Notes: generated from the sequence alone by a model not told the origin. A DNA stretch of 17,670 nucleotides from UBA4656 sp002405525 (GCA_036723735.1 DAIMGT010000078.1:1-17670), one strand, 5' to 3'; positions 1 to 9,327 are shown, counted from the first letter of the stretch. Made by a program: numbers and translations.

Positions 1-1
1 C

Positions 2-229
2 ACCGCGCGCGGCTGCGGCTGCAGGCCGGACAGCACCACGCGGATGCCGAGCTTGCCATCGGCGCTCGAGGGATTGGTCGCCGGCTTCACCGGGGATCTG
101 GTGCCGTTCCGCGCCGACATCGGGGATCAGGTCAAGCTCGCCTACGCTGAGCACGAGTTCAGCAACGAACACCAGCACCTGATGCTCGACTTCCTGCAGT
201 CCCGGATATTCGTCGACGACTTCGACTGA
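2..229 (+). CDS. C-terminal end of an unrecognised protein, open at the left window edge
   Basis: This plus-strand frame runs in from the left edge and stops with TGA at 227-229. I do not recognise the protein. From about position 90 onward nearly every codon ends in G or C and the residues are mixed (many H, F, N, Q, D, L), unlike the R/A/P/G-rich shadows seen elsewhere in the window, which argues for real coding sequence ending in DFLQSRIFVDDFD. The first 90 bases are less convincing: a minus-strand frame over 1-120 also has GC-rich third positions and reads plausibly (SSADGKLGIRVVLSG). The two cannot both be right over the overlap. Since the next gene is decayed, this could be a junction of gene remnants. 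Confidence 0.3.
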   Translation, partial: TARGCGCRPDSTTRMPSLPSALEGLVAGFTGDLVPFRADIGDQVKLAYAEHEFSNEHQHLMLDFLQSRIFVDDFD

Positions 230-374
230 GCGGGTGCAGGCGGGGCGGACGATGCGACCGCCACCGCGGGAGCGGGCACCGCGGCCAGCAGCGGCTTGCC
301 GCCCGCGTCCTCGGGGACCTGCGGGCTTCGAAGGCCTTTGAAGGCGGATGCGCGGCGCCTGCTACGCTTGCGCG

Positions 375-1089
375 GTGTCCACCGCTGCGTCGCCGCACGA
401 CATCCTGCTGCTCGGAGCCTCCGGCCTCGTCGGGCGCGCGCTGCTGGCCGCGGCACCCGAGCGCGTGGTCGCGGTGTCGCGCACGCCCCAGGCGGCCGGC
501 GGCCCACCGCGCTGGCCACACCAAGCAGGATTCGGCCGACCCGCAGGAACGCGCGCTGGCCGCGCGGCTGCGCGACGCGGAGGCGCTGCTGATCGCCTGG
601 TGCGCCTCGCGCGACGTGCGCTGGACGATCCTGCGCCCGACCCTGATCTACGACGATGCCTTCGACGGTGCGCTGGGGCGCTTCGTGGCGATTGCGCGCC
701 GGATCGGTGCGGTCGCCTTGCCCAGCGATGCGCGTGGCCTGCGCCAGCCGGTGCACGCGGCCGACGTGGCGGGCGCAATGCGCTCGGCGCTGGTGCGCGC
801 CACGACCCGCGACCGCGCCTACGACCTTCCCGGCGGCGAGGTGCTGGACTACCGCCGCATGGTGGCCCGCACGCTGGCCGTTGCGGTCGCCGGTGCGCGG
901 CTGCTGGCGTTGCCGCCGACACTCTTCGCGCTGATCGCCCCCGCCGCACGACGCCTGCCAGCGCTGGCCGCGCTCACGCCCCAGGTGTTGGCGCGAATGG
1001 GCATCGACCTCGTATTCGACGCCGCCCCCGCCGCGCATGATCTCGGCCATGCACCGCGGCGCTTCCCGGGCGCCGCGGCACTGGGCTGA
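375..1089 (+). pseudogene. NAD(P)-dependent sugar epimerase/dehydratase-like protein, broken by deletion and frameshift
   Basis: The start is probably GTG at 375 and the N-terminus reads HDILLLGASGLVGRALLAA, a Rossmann nucleotide-binding strand-turn-helix (GASGLVG) as in extended short-chain dehydrogenases. This frame stays sensible to about position 514 (PPRW). The homologous continuation is in another frame: from about 520 it reads TKQDSADPQERALAARLRD and then VRWTILRPTLIYDD to a TGA at 1087-1089. The central part, which should carry the serine and the YxxxK active site, is missing: the two halves total about 235 residues against roughly 290-320 for the family. I infer one deletion that also shifted the frame. 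A shorter C-terminal product from the ATG at 616 is possible but would lack the cofactor site. The stop abuts the convergent FG-GAP stop at 1090. Confidence 0.75.
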
Positions 1090-4000
1090 TCAGGGTGCTG
1101 GCGGCGGCTCGAAGCCGTCGGCAAACAGCGCCACGTTGCGGTACGGCACCACGAGCCCGTAGTCGGTGACCACCGGGCCTTCCACCGGCGCGGCGTCGAC
1201 GAACGGCGCGCCGACCGCCACGCCGCTCGCGGTGGCCGCCCCCGCGTTGCCGAAGCGGTCGCCGAAGTTGGCGCCGGCCAGCGACAGCACCGCATCCTGC
1301 GCGAACTCGCCCGTCCAGTTGCCGTCGAAGCGGCGGAACACCGCCACCGCGCCCGCGGTGGACACCGACGAACCGGTGCCGCTGGTCCCGCTGGAATCGG
1401 GCGCGCCGAGCAGCACCGTGGTGGCGTTGACGGCCACGCTGTTGCCGGACTGGTTGACATTCGACGCCGCATCCGGCGTCAGCACCGCGACCTGCGTCAG
1501 CCCGCCCGCACCGCGGCGGAACACGTAGCCGCCGCCGCGCTGGCCGTTGCGACCCGGCGCGCCGCCCGCCAGCAGCTCGCCGGCCAGCGCCAGCGACGTG
1601 CCGAAGCGGTGGTTGTTGGCCGCGTCGCTGGCGGTGAGCACGGCACCGGGCGTGGCGACCGTGCCATCGAAGGTCCAGGTCGCCACCGAACCCCGGTTGC
1701 TGCCGCCGGGCGGCGTGCTGCCCGGCACGCCGACCACGAGCAGTCCGTTGTCGATCCCCACCGCGCTGCCGAACAGTTCGTTGGCGGCGGGCGTGGCCGC
1801 CGCCAGCGCCGCGCGCTGGATGCCGGTGGCGTCGAACACATAGGCCGACCCGGCATCGGTGGCGCCGGTGCGATCGGTGCGCGGCGCGCCGACCACCACG
1901 TTGCCGGCGGCGTCGAGGTCGATCGTTTCGCCGAAGCGCTGCACGGTCTCGCCGGCCGCGGGGGCGACCACCAGCACCTGGTCCGGGGTACTGCGGTCGG
2001 TCCAGGCCGCGCCGCCGCGCTGGAACACCACTGCGCGGCCGAGACCGTTGCCTGCCGCCGGCGCGCCGACCGCGATTCGCGAGCCGTCGGCGCTGATCGC
2101 CACCGACTGGCCGAAGCGGTGCCCGTTGGCGCCCGCCGCGTCGGTGAGCACGGCCAGTCGCTGCGGCACCTTGGCGCTCGCCAGGCCGGCGGCTCCCGCA
2201 CCGGCCGGTGCGCCTTCGCGCGCGAACACATAGACCGCGCCGGGGCCCTCACTGTTGCCGGGCCCCGTGCCGGGCGCGCCGACCACGATCAGCGATTCGT
2301 TCATCGCCACCGAGAAGCCGATCAGCTCGCCCCCGCCGGTGCCCAGCAGCGGCGGCAGCACCGGGTCGTCGCCGACCAGGCCACCGGGCGCCGGGGTCAC
2401 GCTGACCGACACCGCACCGGATCGCGCCTGACCGAATCCGGGCGCGCCGGCGTAGATCGCGGTCAGCAGCCGCAGGCCGGTGCGGGTGAAGGTCAGCGTG
2501 CAGGCGCCAGCCGACGCCGGTGCGGTGCAAGTCTCGCCGGAGGACGCGACCACGGTGACGTCGCCGCTCGGCGCGCCGCCGGGGCTAGTCAGCGACCAGC
2601 GCGCCGAGACCGTTTCGTTGACCGCCGCGAGCGTCGGGTCGGCGCCCAACGAAAGCGTGGTCGGTCGCGGCACCGGGTGCACCGCCGCCGCGCCCACGTT
2701 CTGCGCGGCGAATGGCGCCTGGCCGTTGCTGCGCGGGATGCCGATGATGAGCTGCCCGCCGGCGTAGGCCAGCGGTGAGCCGCCCTGCGGGCTGCCGGTC
2801 AGCGGGCCGCTGAAGCCGAAGGTGGTGTCGTCGGGCGAGGTGCCCCGGATACGTGCCGCAAGCCGCCAGGTGCCGGCCGCGCGCTCGTAGGCATATGCGC
2901 CGCCCAGCGGGAAACCGGATGCCTGGAACGTGGTGTCGGGTGCGCCCACCAGCAGGCGGTCGCCCGATATTGCCAGTGCCGCGCCGAAGCGGCTGCTGGT
3001 GGAGGTGTTCGTGCCATCGGCCTGGCGCAGGGTCTGCGCCAGCGCGAAGGTGCCGGGCGCGCCTTCGTAGAGATACACGCGCCCGTTGCCCGATGAACCG
3101 CCCTCGCTGCCATGGCGGGCGGCGCCGATTGCCAGCGTGGTGCCGGACCAGGCCAGCGACAGGCCGAATTCGCCGGCCGCGAAGGGCAGGCTGGTGCCGG
3201 GCGGTTCGACGATGCGCTGCACGATGCTCCAGGTGCTGCCGCTGCGCGTGGCGACCGCGACATAGGGCACATAGCCGGACGTCACCGAACGTCGGGTGCC
3301 GATCACCAGCCCGTCGCCGCGCAGGACCACGTAGTTGCCGAAGTCGTCGGCGGTGCCCGGTGGTGCGGCGTCGACGATCTCCTGCTGCTTGGTCCAGGTG
3401 CTGCTGCTGCGGGTGTAGACGAACACGCGCCCGAAGTTGTTCGACAGGCCCGGGTTGCTGGTGAACGGTGCGCCCACCGCCAGCGTGTCGCCGTCCAGCG
3501 ACAGCGATCGGCCGAAGGCCTGGTTGGACGCGGTGACGTTGTCGACGCAGAGCTTCTGCTGCAGGTCGATGCTGGCCGCGCCGACGACGTAGACATAGGC
3601 GCAACCCGTTCCTGGGCCGGACGGTGCGCGCTCGCCCGGCGCGCCGATGGCGATCGTGTTTCCGCTGACGGCCACCGAACTGCCGAAGGCCGCGGTGTCG
3701 CCGCCATTCGGGACGATTCTGAGCGCCTCGCGCAGGGTCCACTGGCCGCCCGAGCGCGCGTACACGTAGGCTGCACCGACGCGCGTCGATGGGTTCACCG
3801 GCGACGTCGCCTGTGGCATCCCCGGCACGCCGACCACCGCGAGATCGCCGTCCACCGCAATCACCGCGCCGAAGAAGGCCTGCGTCGTGCTGGGCAGGCG
3901 GTTCAGGTCGCCGGCCAGCACGAAGGGCGCCGGCGCGCTGCCGGTGCGGCGGAAGGTGCGCACCGATTCCACGCCGGAGGCGGAACCAGGCAGGCTGCTG

Positions 4001-5337
4001 TTGGTGGACGCGAGCAGCGCCGGCGTGCCGCCATCGTCGAACAGTCGGACGCCGATGCCGAGTCCGGCATTGGTCTGCTCGGGTCCGAACAGCGACTGCT
4101 CCAGCGTCCACGTGCCCGCACTGCGCGCAAAGACGCGAACCGCGCCCGAACTGCTGCCGAAGCCGGGACCGCGCGTGTCCGGCGCGCCAACCGCGACCTG
4201 GTCGCCGCGGATGGACACGCTGAAGCCCAGCCGGTTGGCCTGCGTGTCGCCGGCATCGAGCCGCTGCTGCTGCGACCAGGTCGTGCCGTTGCGCACGAAG
4301 ACGTAGGCCTTGCCCTGGTTCGCGGTCCAGCCCACCGCGCCGATCACCGCGCTGTCGCCGTCGAGGTCGACGGCGTTGCCGAAGCGCGCGCCGGCCAGCG
4401 GGTCGCCGGCCACCAGTTTGGCCTGCTCCGTCCACGTCGCCCCGGACCCGGTGAACACGTAGCCCGCGCCGCTGTCGGCGGGCGTGGGCGCATCGCCCAG
4501 CGGCGCGCCGGCGAGGATCGTGGTGCCCGAATACGCCACCGAGTCGCCGAGGCGGTTGCCTGCGGCGCCATCGCTGGCGGTAAGCAGCGCGGCCTGCGCG
4601 AACGTGCCGCCCGTGCGCGTGAACACATGGACCGCACCGGCACGCGCGGCACCCGAAACCGCGCGGCCCGGATTTCCGATCACGGCCGTGTCGCCTGCCA
4701 GCGCGACCGAAAAGCCGAACTCGTCGGTGCCGGGGACCGGCGTCGGCGGCAGCAGTTTCTGGGTCTCGGTCCAAGTGCCGGCCGTGCGGGTGAACACGTA
4801 GACCGCGCCGATCGCATTGCTCGGTGCCATGACCTCGTCGAACGCGCGCGCTGCGCCCACCAGCAGGGTGTCGCCATCGACCGCCACGCTGCCGCCGAAG
4901 CCGCGGTTGGTGGTGGTGGAGTAGGTGTAGTCGCTGGCGCGCAGTTTCTGCCGGAACTGCCAGTTGCCGCCGACCCGCTCGTAGACATAGACCGCGCCCA
5001 CGCCGTCGCCGCACGACGAGGTGACGAGCACGCAGGACACCGCCTCCGGCGCGCCCACCGCCAGGGTGGTGCCCGAAACCGACACGGACCGCCCGAATTG
5101 CATGAAGGTGGTGCCGTCGCCCTGCCCGAAGCTGGCCTCGTCCTGCGGCCGCAGGGTCTGGCCGGGGGTGATGTTCTTGGCCAGCGCCTGGGACAGGGCC
5201 TTCCAGTCGCCGTCCGACAGGCCGGGGGGGCGTTCGAAGGGCGAGGGCGACACCGACCCGGGGTCGGCCGCGGCGATGCCGCCGGAAAGCCCGGTCGCGA
5301 GCAGGGCAAAGGCGATGCGATGGAGCAGGCGATGCAT
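1090..5337 (-). CDS. Large secreted FG-GAP repeat (beta-propeller) protein with LFADGFEP tail
   Basis: The 1415-residue product starts at ATG 5337 with a GGAG ribosome site at 5345-5348, seven bases upstream. A signal peptide covers about residues 1-23 (LLHRIAFALLATGLSGGIAAA). The body is built of repeats of the form FGxSVAxxGxTxxVGAP followed by GAVYVFxRxGxxW, the integrin-alpha-like FG-GAP unit. I count 14 units, then an Ig-like segment (about 870-960, starting TTLSLGADPTLAAVNETVSA), then seven more. Units 7 and 14 are degenerate, which fits three seven-bladed propellers. The C-terminus is LFADGFEPPPAP. The likely location is the cell surface or outside the cell, and a role in adhesion or binding is only an inference from fold. 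It is the last gene of a six-gene minus-strand run and has its own promoter-like element at 5365-5392. Its TGA directly abuts the stop of the convergent pseudogene. Confidence 0.9.
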   Translation of the reverse strand: MHRLLHRIAFALLATGLSGGIAAADPGSVSPSPFERPPGLSDGDWKALSQALAKNITPGQTLRPQDEASFGQGDGTTFMQFGRSVSVSGTTLAVGAPEAVSCVLVTSSCGDGVGAVYVYERVGGNWQFRQKLRASDYTYSTTTNRGFGGSVAVDGDTLLVGAARAFDEVMAPSNAIGAVYVFTRTAGTWTETQKLLPPTPVPGTDEFGFSVALAGDTAVIGNPGRAVSGAARAGAVHVFTRTGGTFAQAALLTASDGAAGNRLGDSVAYSGTTILAGAPLGDAPTPADSGAGYVFTGSGATWTEQAKLVAGDPLAGARFGNAVDLDGDSAVIGAVGWTANQGKAYVFVRNGTTWSQQQRLDAGDTQANRLGFSVSIRGDQVAVGAPDTRGPGFGSSSGAVRVFARSAGTWTLEQSLFGPEQTNAGLGIGVRLFDDGGTPALLASTNSSLPGSASGVESVRTFRRTGSAPAPFVLAGDLNRLPSTTQAFFGAVIAVDGDLAVVGVPGMPQATSPVNPSTRVGAAYVYARSGGQWTLREALRIVPNGGDTAAFGSSVAVSGNTIAIGAPGERAPSGPGTGCAYVYVVGAASIDLQQKLCVDNVTASNQAFGRSLSLDGDTLAVGAPFTSNPGLSNNFGRVFVYTRSSSTWTKQQEIVDAAPPGTADDFGNYVVLRGDGLVIGTRRSVTSGYVPYVAVATRSGSTWSIVQRIVEPPGTSLPFAAGEFGLSLAWSGTTLAIGAARHGSEGGSSGNGRVYLYEGAPGTFALAQTLRQADGTNTSTSSRFGAALAISGDRLLVGAPDTTFQASGFPLGGAYAYERAAGTWRLAARIRGTSPDDTTFGFSGPLTGSPQGGSPLAYAGGQLIIGIPRSNGQAPFAAQNVGAAAVHPVPRPTTLSLGADPTLAAVNETVSARWSLTSPGGAPSGDVTVVASSGETCTAPASAGACTLTFTRTGLRLLTAIYAGAPGFGQARSGAVSVSVTPAPGGLVGDDPVLPPLLGTGGGELIGFSVAMNESLIVVGAPGTGPGNSEGPGAVYVFAREGAPAGAGAAGLASAKVPQRLAVLTDAAGANGHRFGQSVAISADGSRIAVGAPAAGNGLGRAVVFQRGGAAWTDRSTPDQVLVVAPAAGETVQRFGETIDLDAAGNVVVGAPRTDRTGATDAGSAYVFDATGIQRAALAAATPAANELFGSAVGIDNGLLVVGVPGSTPPGGSNRGSVATWTFDGTVATPGAVLTASDAANNHRFGTSLALAGELLAGGAPGRNGQRGGGYVFRRGAGGLTQVAVLTPDAASNVNQSGNSVAVNATTVLLGAPDSSGTSGTGSSVSTAGAVAVFRRFDGNWTGEFAQDAVLSLAGANFGDRFGNAGAATASGVAVGAPFVDAAPVEGPVVTDYGLVVPYRNVALFADGFEPPPAP

Positions 5338-5364
5338 GGCGGCACTCCGCGGGGAATGCCCTGT

Positions 5365-5392
5365 TTACGCCATCACGCGCCCGATCCTATCG
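5365..5392 (-). promoter_or_regulatory. CGATAG-N15-GGCGTA element upstream of the FG-GAP gene
   Basis: On the minus strand CGATAG (5392-5387) is followed after exactly 15 bases by GGCGTAA (5371-5365), 27 bases before the ATG. The same pair with the same spacing precedes the beta-helix gene and the SADGRF gene. The layout suits an ECF-type promoter, whose -10 box often contains CGTA or CGTC. The role is inferred. Confidence 0.6.
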
Positions 5393-5424
5393 TCGAAGTG
5401 CGACGGAACGAGCAAGGTGCCGCC

Positions 5425-6447
5425 TCAGTACAGGCTCGCGGTGCCCGCGTCGCTGACCACCGCGCCGCCGGCGCCCCGGCGGGCCTGGTCGTTGCCACGC
5501 GCATCGGTCAGGTAGCTGTCACGCTCGAGCACGATGTCCAGCCCATTGGCGTCGAACAGGTTGCCTTGCAGGTTGTTTTGGTGCGCCATCCGCCCGTTGC
5601 CGTAGCCGACCAGTGCACCGCGCACGAAGCCGCGCACCTGGTTGCGCGAGACCACGTTGCGATCGGCCGTGGCCGTGGCGTTCACCGCGCAGGTCTGGCC
5701 GGTGAGCGAGCCGATCACGATGCCGGTGGCGAGCCGGTTGCCGGACAGCGTGTTGTCGAAGATCGCGTTCTGCGAGCCGGAGCGCACCTCGATCGCCGCC
5801 AGGTAGCCGCTGCTGCTGATGCTGTTGTCGTGCACCACCGCGTTGCTCGCGCCGTCGTAGAGGATGATGCCCCAGCCACTGGCGCGGGTGATCGCGTTGT
5901 GGCGCACGCGGGCGTCGGTCGTGCCCTGGCCGCAGATCTCGATGCCGCTGCCGACCGAGTTCATCCGGTTGCTCATCACCACGGCACCGGCGGTGCCGGC
6001 GTTGCTGCCCAGCGAGGAGCCGATGAAGACCGCGCGGTCGCGCACCTTGCGGAACTCGTTGTTGACCACCGCGACGCGCAGGCTGTCGACCGCCATCACG
6101 CCGGCGTCCGAGCCCTCCACGATGAAGCCGTACAGGTCGACCTCCTGCGAGCGGAACACCGATACCGCGATCCCGGCGCCCGAGATGACGCCTGGGCCTT
6201 CGACCTGCGCGTGCTGCGCGGAGTGGACGTCGATCGCGTTCGCGCCGCTGCCGCCCATGTCGATGCGGAAGCCGCCCAGTTCGAGGCGCGGCGCGCTGCC
6301 GGTGAGCACCAGCGCCGGGCCCGGACCGGGGCAGCGCAGGTCGGCGGTCAGGCGCAGCGTGCCGTTCACGACTTGGCCGCAGGTCTGTGCGGCGGCGAAG
6401 GTCGGGAGCAGCAAGGCGAGCGCGGCGAGGGCCGGGCGAAAGGGCAT
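5425..6447 (-). CDS. Secreted right-handed parallel beta-helix repeat protein
   Basis: The chosen start is ATG 6447, preceded by GGAG at 6455-6458 (seven bases away), giving 340 residues. The frame is open further upstream, but only this start gives a signal peptide (MPFRPALAALALLLPTFAAA, cleavage near AQ). After a short N-terminal segment (TCGQVVNGTLRLTADLRC), stacked repeats follow in which asparagines recur at turns: VVNNEFRKV, VMSNRMNSV, VRHNAITRA, VVHDNSISSSG, IFDNTLSGN and VVSRNQVRG. This is the pattern of the NosD/pectate-lyase-like beta-helix fold. I see no clear catalytic motif, so binding or surface coating is as likely as polysaccharide cleavage. It lies 87 bases upstream of the FG-GAP gene and 50 bases downstream of a kinase gene, with its own promoter-like element. 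Unlike two other secreted proteins here it lacks the GFEP tail and ends in TASLY. Confidence 0.85.
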   Translation of the reverse strand: MPFRPALAALALLLPTFAAAQTCGQVVNGTLRLTADLRCPGPGPALVLTGSAPRLELGGFRIDMGGSGANAIDVHSAQHAQVEGPGVISGAGIAVSVFRSQEVDLYGFIVEGSDAGVMAVDSLRVAVVNNEFRKVRDRAVFIGSSLGSNAGTAGAVVMSNRMNSVGSGIEICGQGTTDARVRHNAITRASGWGIILYDGASNAVVHDNSISSSGYLAAIEVRSGSQNAIFDNTLSGNRLATGIVIGSLTGQTCAVNATATADRNVVSRNQVRGFVRGALVGYGNGRMAHQNNLQGNLFDANGLDIVLERDSYLTDARGNDQARRGAGGAVVSDAGTASLY

Positions 6448-6475
6448 GGCGATTCTCCGTGGGCGGTCCCGGTGA

Positions 6476-6503
6476 TTACGCCGTGCCGCCAAGGAAGCTA
6501 TCG
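6476..6503 (-). promoter_or_regulatory. CGATAG-N15-GGCGTA element upstream of the beta-helix gene
   Basis: On the minus strand CGATAG (6503-6498) and GGCGTAA (6482-6476) are 15 bases apart, and the second box ends 28 bases before the ATG. The TAG of the first box is the stop codon of the preceding kinase gene, so the kinase end and the element share bases. Its function as a promoter is inferred from the repeated arrangement. Confidence 0.6.
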
Positions 6504-9281
6504 CGCGATGCCGAGCCGATCCGCCAGCGCCTCCGCGGCCGCGCGGTCGACGTGGGTCGGCCGCAGCGCGGCGCGCAGCGGCGGCAGGTGCGCGGCCAGC
6601 AGCGCGCGCGCGTCGTCGTCGCGGCCCTGCGCGTGGCGCAGGCGCGCGAGGTCGCATTCGGCGATGTGCGCCCACAGGCTGCCCGCACCGTCGTTGGCGA
6701 GCGTGGCGTCGCGGTAGCGCTCGATGGCGGGTGCGGCGGCCGCAAGATCGCCCCGGCCGAGCGCGGCGAGGCCCTCGATGCGGTCGAGGCCGGCGAACAC
6801 GTAGTGGCTGGGCGGCACCAGCTCACCGAAGGCGGCGCGCGCCTCGCCGGCCCGCGTGGTGGCGGCCTCCCAGCGCGCGGCGAGCAGTTCGTTGCGCGCC
6901 AGGTGCAGCAGGCTGGCCCCGATGTCGAACGCAGCACCCGCCTGCCGCGCGCCGGCCAGCGCCTGCTCGAGCAACGCGCGGGCCTCATCGTGGCGGCCGG
7001 ACAGCGCCAGCGCGCGGCCGAGGTTCTGCACCACCGCGCGGCGCTGGTCGTCCGTGAGGCCGTCGCCGACATCGGCCAGCACGCCGCGGAACTCGCGCAC
7101 GGCGCACTCGTAGTCGCCCTCGCTGTCGCACACCGAGGCGAGGTTGTTGCGCGCGGCGGCGTCGCTGCCGGGCTGGAAGCCGGGTGCGGTGCGCTGCAGT
7201 TCGAGCGAGCGCTCGAGGTCGGCACGCGCCTCGGCGAAGCGGCCCAGTTCCTTGAGCGCGTTGCCGCGGTCGTTGAGCAGGCCTTCATATTGGCTGCCCA
7301 GGGCGCCAAAGGTCGCCACGTGCAAGTCGATCGAGCGCTGCAGCGCGTCCAGTGCCTCGCCCGCCCGCCCGAGGCCGACCAGCACGGCCGCGCGCGCGCG
7401 CTGCAGGCGCTGCATGCCCGTGGTGCGTCCGCCACCGGCGGCTTCGAGCTCGGCGACCATCGCGTCGACCGCCGCCAGCGCGGCCTCGAACTGCCCGTCG
7501 CGCTGCAGGGCGTCGGCGAGCAGGTGGGCGTCGTCGGCGCGCTGGTCGCGGCGCAGCGCATCGCCCGGCACCGGCGGCGCCTCGCGCAGGGCCTCGCGGA
7601 AGCGCTCGGCGGCGGTGGCGAAGTCGCCGCCGACGTAGGCCGCGTAGGCGTCCCAGGACAAGGCCTCGGCGCGCGCGGACTGCGCCTCCGCGTCGTTGCC
7701 GGCGGCCGCCCGCCAGGCGCGCGCGGCCTCGCTGGACCAGCGGGCGGCGGCCGCGTGGTCGGCCGCGTCGAACATCGCCTGTGCCATCGCGCCGGCGAGG
7801 CCCGCGTAGGTCGCCGAACCCTCGAGCCCGCGTTCGCGCAGCGTGGCCAGCGCGGGTTCCAGCGCCTGCGCCGCGAGGCCGTACTGCCCCAGTTCGGCAT
7901 GGATCGCCCCGGCGTAGCCCTGCAGGATCGCGCGCTGCGCGCTGCCGGCGGGCACCTCGCGCTCGATGCGCGACTCCAGCCGCGACAGCAGGTCGCGCAG
8001 GGTGATCGGCTCGCCCAGCGTGCGGTGTGGTGCCGCCTCGGCGAGCAGGGTGGTGAAGAAGCCGAGCGTGCCGCGCGTGATGGTGGCCGCCTGTTCGGCC
8101 ACCAGGCGGCGCTGTTCGGCCAGCGCCTCGGCCTCGCGCGCGCGGTCGCGCTCGATGCCGAGCCGCCAGACGAAGGCGGCCAGCGCGACCAGCACCAGCA
8201 CCACCAGGCTCACGCTGCCGCGGTGGCGGCCGACGAACTTGCGCGCCCGGTACAGCGCGGTGTCGCGCGCGGCGCGCACCGGCCGGCCGTCGCGCCAGCG
8301 CGCGAGGTCGTCGCGCAGCGCCTCGACCGTGGGGTAGCGGTCGGCGGCGGCCTCCGCAGTGGCCTTGGCGAGCACGCCGGCGAGGTCGGCATCGACCGGT
8401 ACCGCGGGCAGCGGCGGATCGCAGGGCACGCCGTCCGGGCGGTGGCCGGTGAGCAGTTCGCGCAGCAGCACGCCGAGCGCGTAGACGTCGGTGGCGGTGG
8501 TCACCGGCTCGCCGGCTTTCTGCTCCGGGCTGGCGTAGCCGGGCGTCCACACGCGCGTCGAGGTGGCCGCCCCGCTGTCGCCGATCTCGAGCAGCTTCGC
8601 CACCCCGAAGTCGAGCAGCTTCGGCGTGCCGTCGGCGCGCACCAGCACGTTGGAAGGCTTGAGGTCGCGGTGGACCACGAGGCGCTGGTGCGCGTGCGAT
8701 ACCGCCTCGGCGACGCGGTCGAGCAGGTCGATCCGCGGCCGGCGGTCGAGCCCGGCGCGCGCGGCGTGCGTGGTGACCGGCACGCCGTCGACGTACTCCA
8801 TCACGAAGTACGGCTGGCCACCGACCGCCTCGCCGGCGTCCAGCAGGCGCGCGATGTGCGGGTGGTCGAGCTGCGCCAGCACCTGGCGCTCCTGGCGCAG
8901 GCGGCGCCGGCCGTCCTCGGTGGGGAAGCCGCGCATGAGCTTGATCGCGACCTGCTGCTCGACCGCGCCGTCGGCACGTTCGGCCAGCAGGACCGTGCCC
9001 ATGCCGCCGCTGCCGAGTTCGCGCAGGATCCGCCACGGGCCGAGCCGGGTGCCGGCCTCCGGCGCGAGGTCGACCGATTCGCCCAGCCGCTGCGCCGCGT
9101 CGGCGATCTCGCGTTCGAGCCGCGCGTCCTCGATCGCGTCGGCGGCGAGCAGGGCCTCGAGTTCGGCGCGCTCTTCGGGCACCAGCGCCAGCGCGTCGAG
9201 CGCCGCTGCACGCTGGTTCGGCGGCAGCGCGGCGAGGCGGTCGAAGCGGCTGGCCAGCAGGTCCTCGGGACGATCGGTCAC
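6498..9281 (-). CDS. Transmembrane Ser/Thr protein kinase with C-terminal TPR-like sensor region (kinase 1)
   Basis: The 927-residue product starts at GTG 9281 with GGAAG six bases upstream (9288-9292). An N-terminal helical segment (1-80) precedes a PknB-type kinase domain (about 82-345). The glycine loop is GSGGMG (90-95), the ATP lysine K114 in VAIK, the catalytic loop HRDLKPSN with D206, and the metal site DFG at 224-226, followed by TPGYASPE; all catalytic residues are present. One transmembrane helix (about 356-372, SVSLVVLVLVALAAFVW) is followed by a charged coiled-coil stretch and then about 500 residues of alanine-rich helical repeats of TPR type. That topology puts the kinase in the cytoplasm and the repeats in the periplasm. 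It is collinear with kinase 2 residue for residue through the kinase domain, which points to tandem duplication. The likely target, by analogy with PknT and PknS, is the ECF sigma factor. Confidence 0.93.
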   Translation of the reverse strand: MTDRPEDLLASRFDRLAALPPNQRAAALDALALVPEERAELEALLAADAIEDARLEREIADAAQRLGESVDLAPEAGTRLGPWRILRELGSGGMGTVLLAERADGAVEQQVAIKLMRGFPTEDGRRRLRQERQVLAQLDHPHIARLLDAGEAVGGQPYFVMEYVDGVPVTTHAARAGLDRRPRIDLLDRVAEAVSHAHQRLVVHRDLKPSNVLVRADGTPKLLDFGVAKLLEIGDSGAATSTRVWTPGYASPEQKAGEPVTTATDVYALGVLLRELLTGHRPDGVPCDPPLPAVPVDADLAGVLAKATAEAAADRYPTVEALRDDLARWRDGRPVRAARDTALYRARKFVGRHRGSVSLVVLVLVALAAFVWRLGIERDRAREAEALAEQRRLVAEQAATITRGTLGFFTTLLAEAAPHRTLGEPITLRDLLSRLESRIEREVPAGSAQRAILQGYAGAIHAELGQYGLAAQALEPALATLRERGLEGSATYAGLAGAMAQAMFDAADHAAAARWSSEAARAWRAAAGNDAEAQSARAEALSWDAYAAYVGGDFATAAERFREALREAPPVPGDALRRDQRADDAHLLADALQRDGQFEAALAAVDAMVAELEAAGGGRTTGMQRLQRARAAVLVGLGRAGEALDALQRSIDLHVATFGALGSQYEGLLNDRGNALKELGRFAEARADLERSLELQRTAPGFQPGSDAAARNNLASVCDSEGDYECAVREFRGVLADVGDGLTDDQRRAVVQNLGRALALSGRHDEARALLEQALAGARQAGAAFDIGASLLHLARNELLAARWEAATTRAGEARAAFGELVPPSHYVFAGLDRIEGLAALGRGDLAAAAPAIERYRDATLANDGAGSLWAHIAECDLARLRHAQGRDDDARALLAAHLPPLRAALRPTHVDRAAAEALADRLGIAR

Positions 9282-9327
9282 GGCGGGCTTCCGGTTTGTG
9301 CAGGCCGCAAAGGGCGCAGCCCCACTG

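Noticed and set aside
1..120. Minus-strand reading beginning at ATG 120 (SSADGKLGIRVVLSG) as a gene start running off the left edge
   Set aside because: Third-position bias is good, but an in-frame stop lies just upstream, there is no signal peptide or ribosome site, and it overlaps a plus-strand frame that looks better from position 90 on. Too little sequence to decide.
5372..5424. A sigma70 promoter before the FG-GAP gene using TAGGAT as -10
   Set aside because: Candidate -35 boxes are 13 or 20 bases away, neither of which suits sigma70; the CGATAG-N15-GGCGTA element explains the region better.
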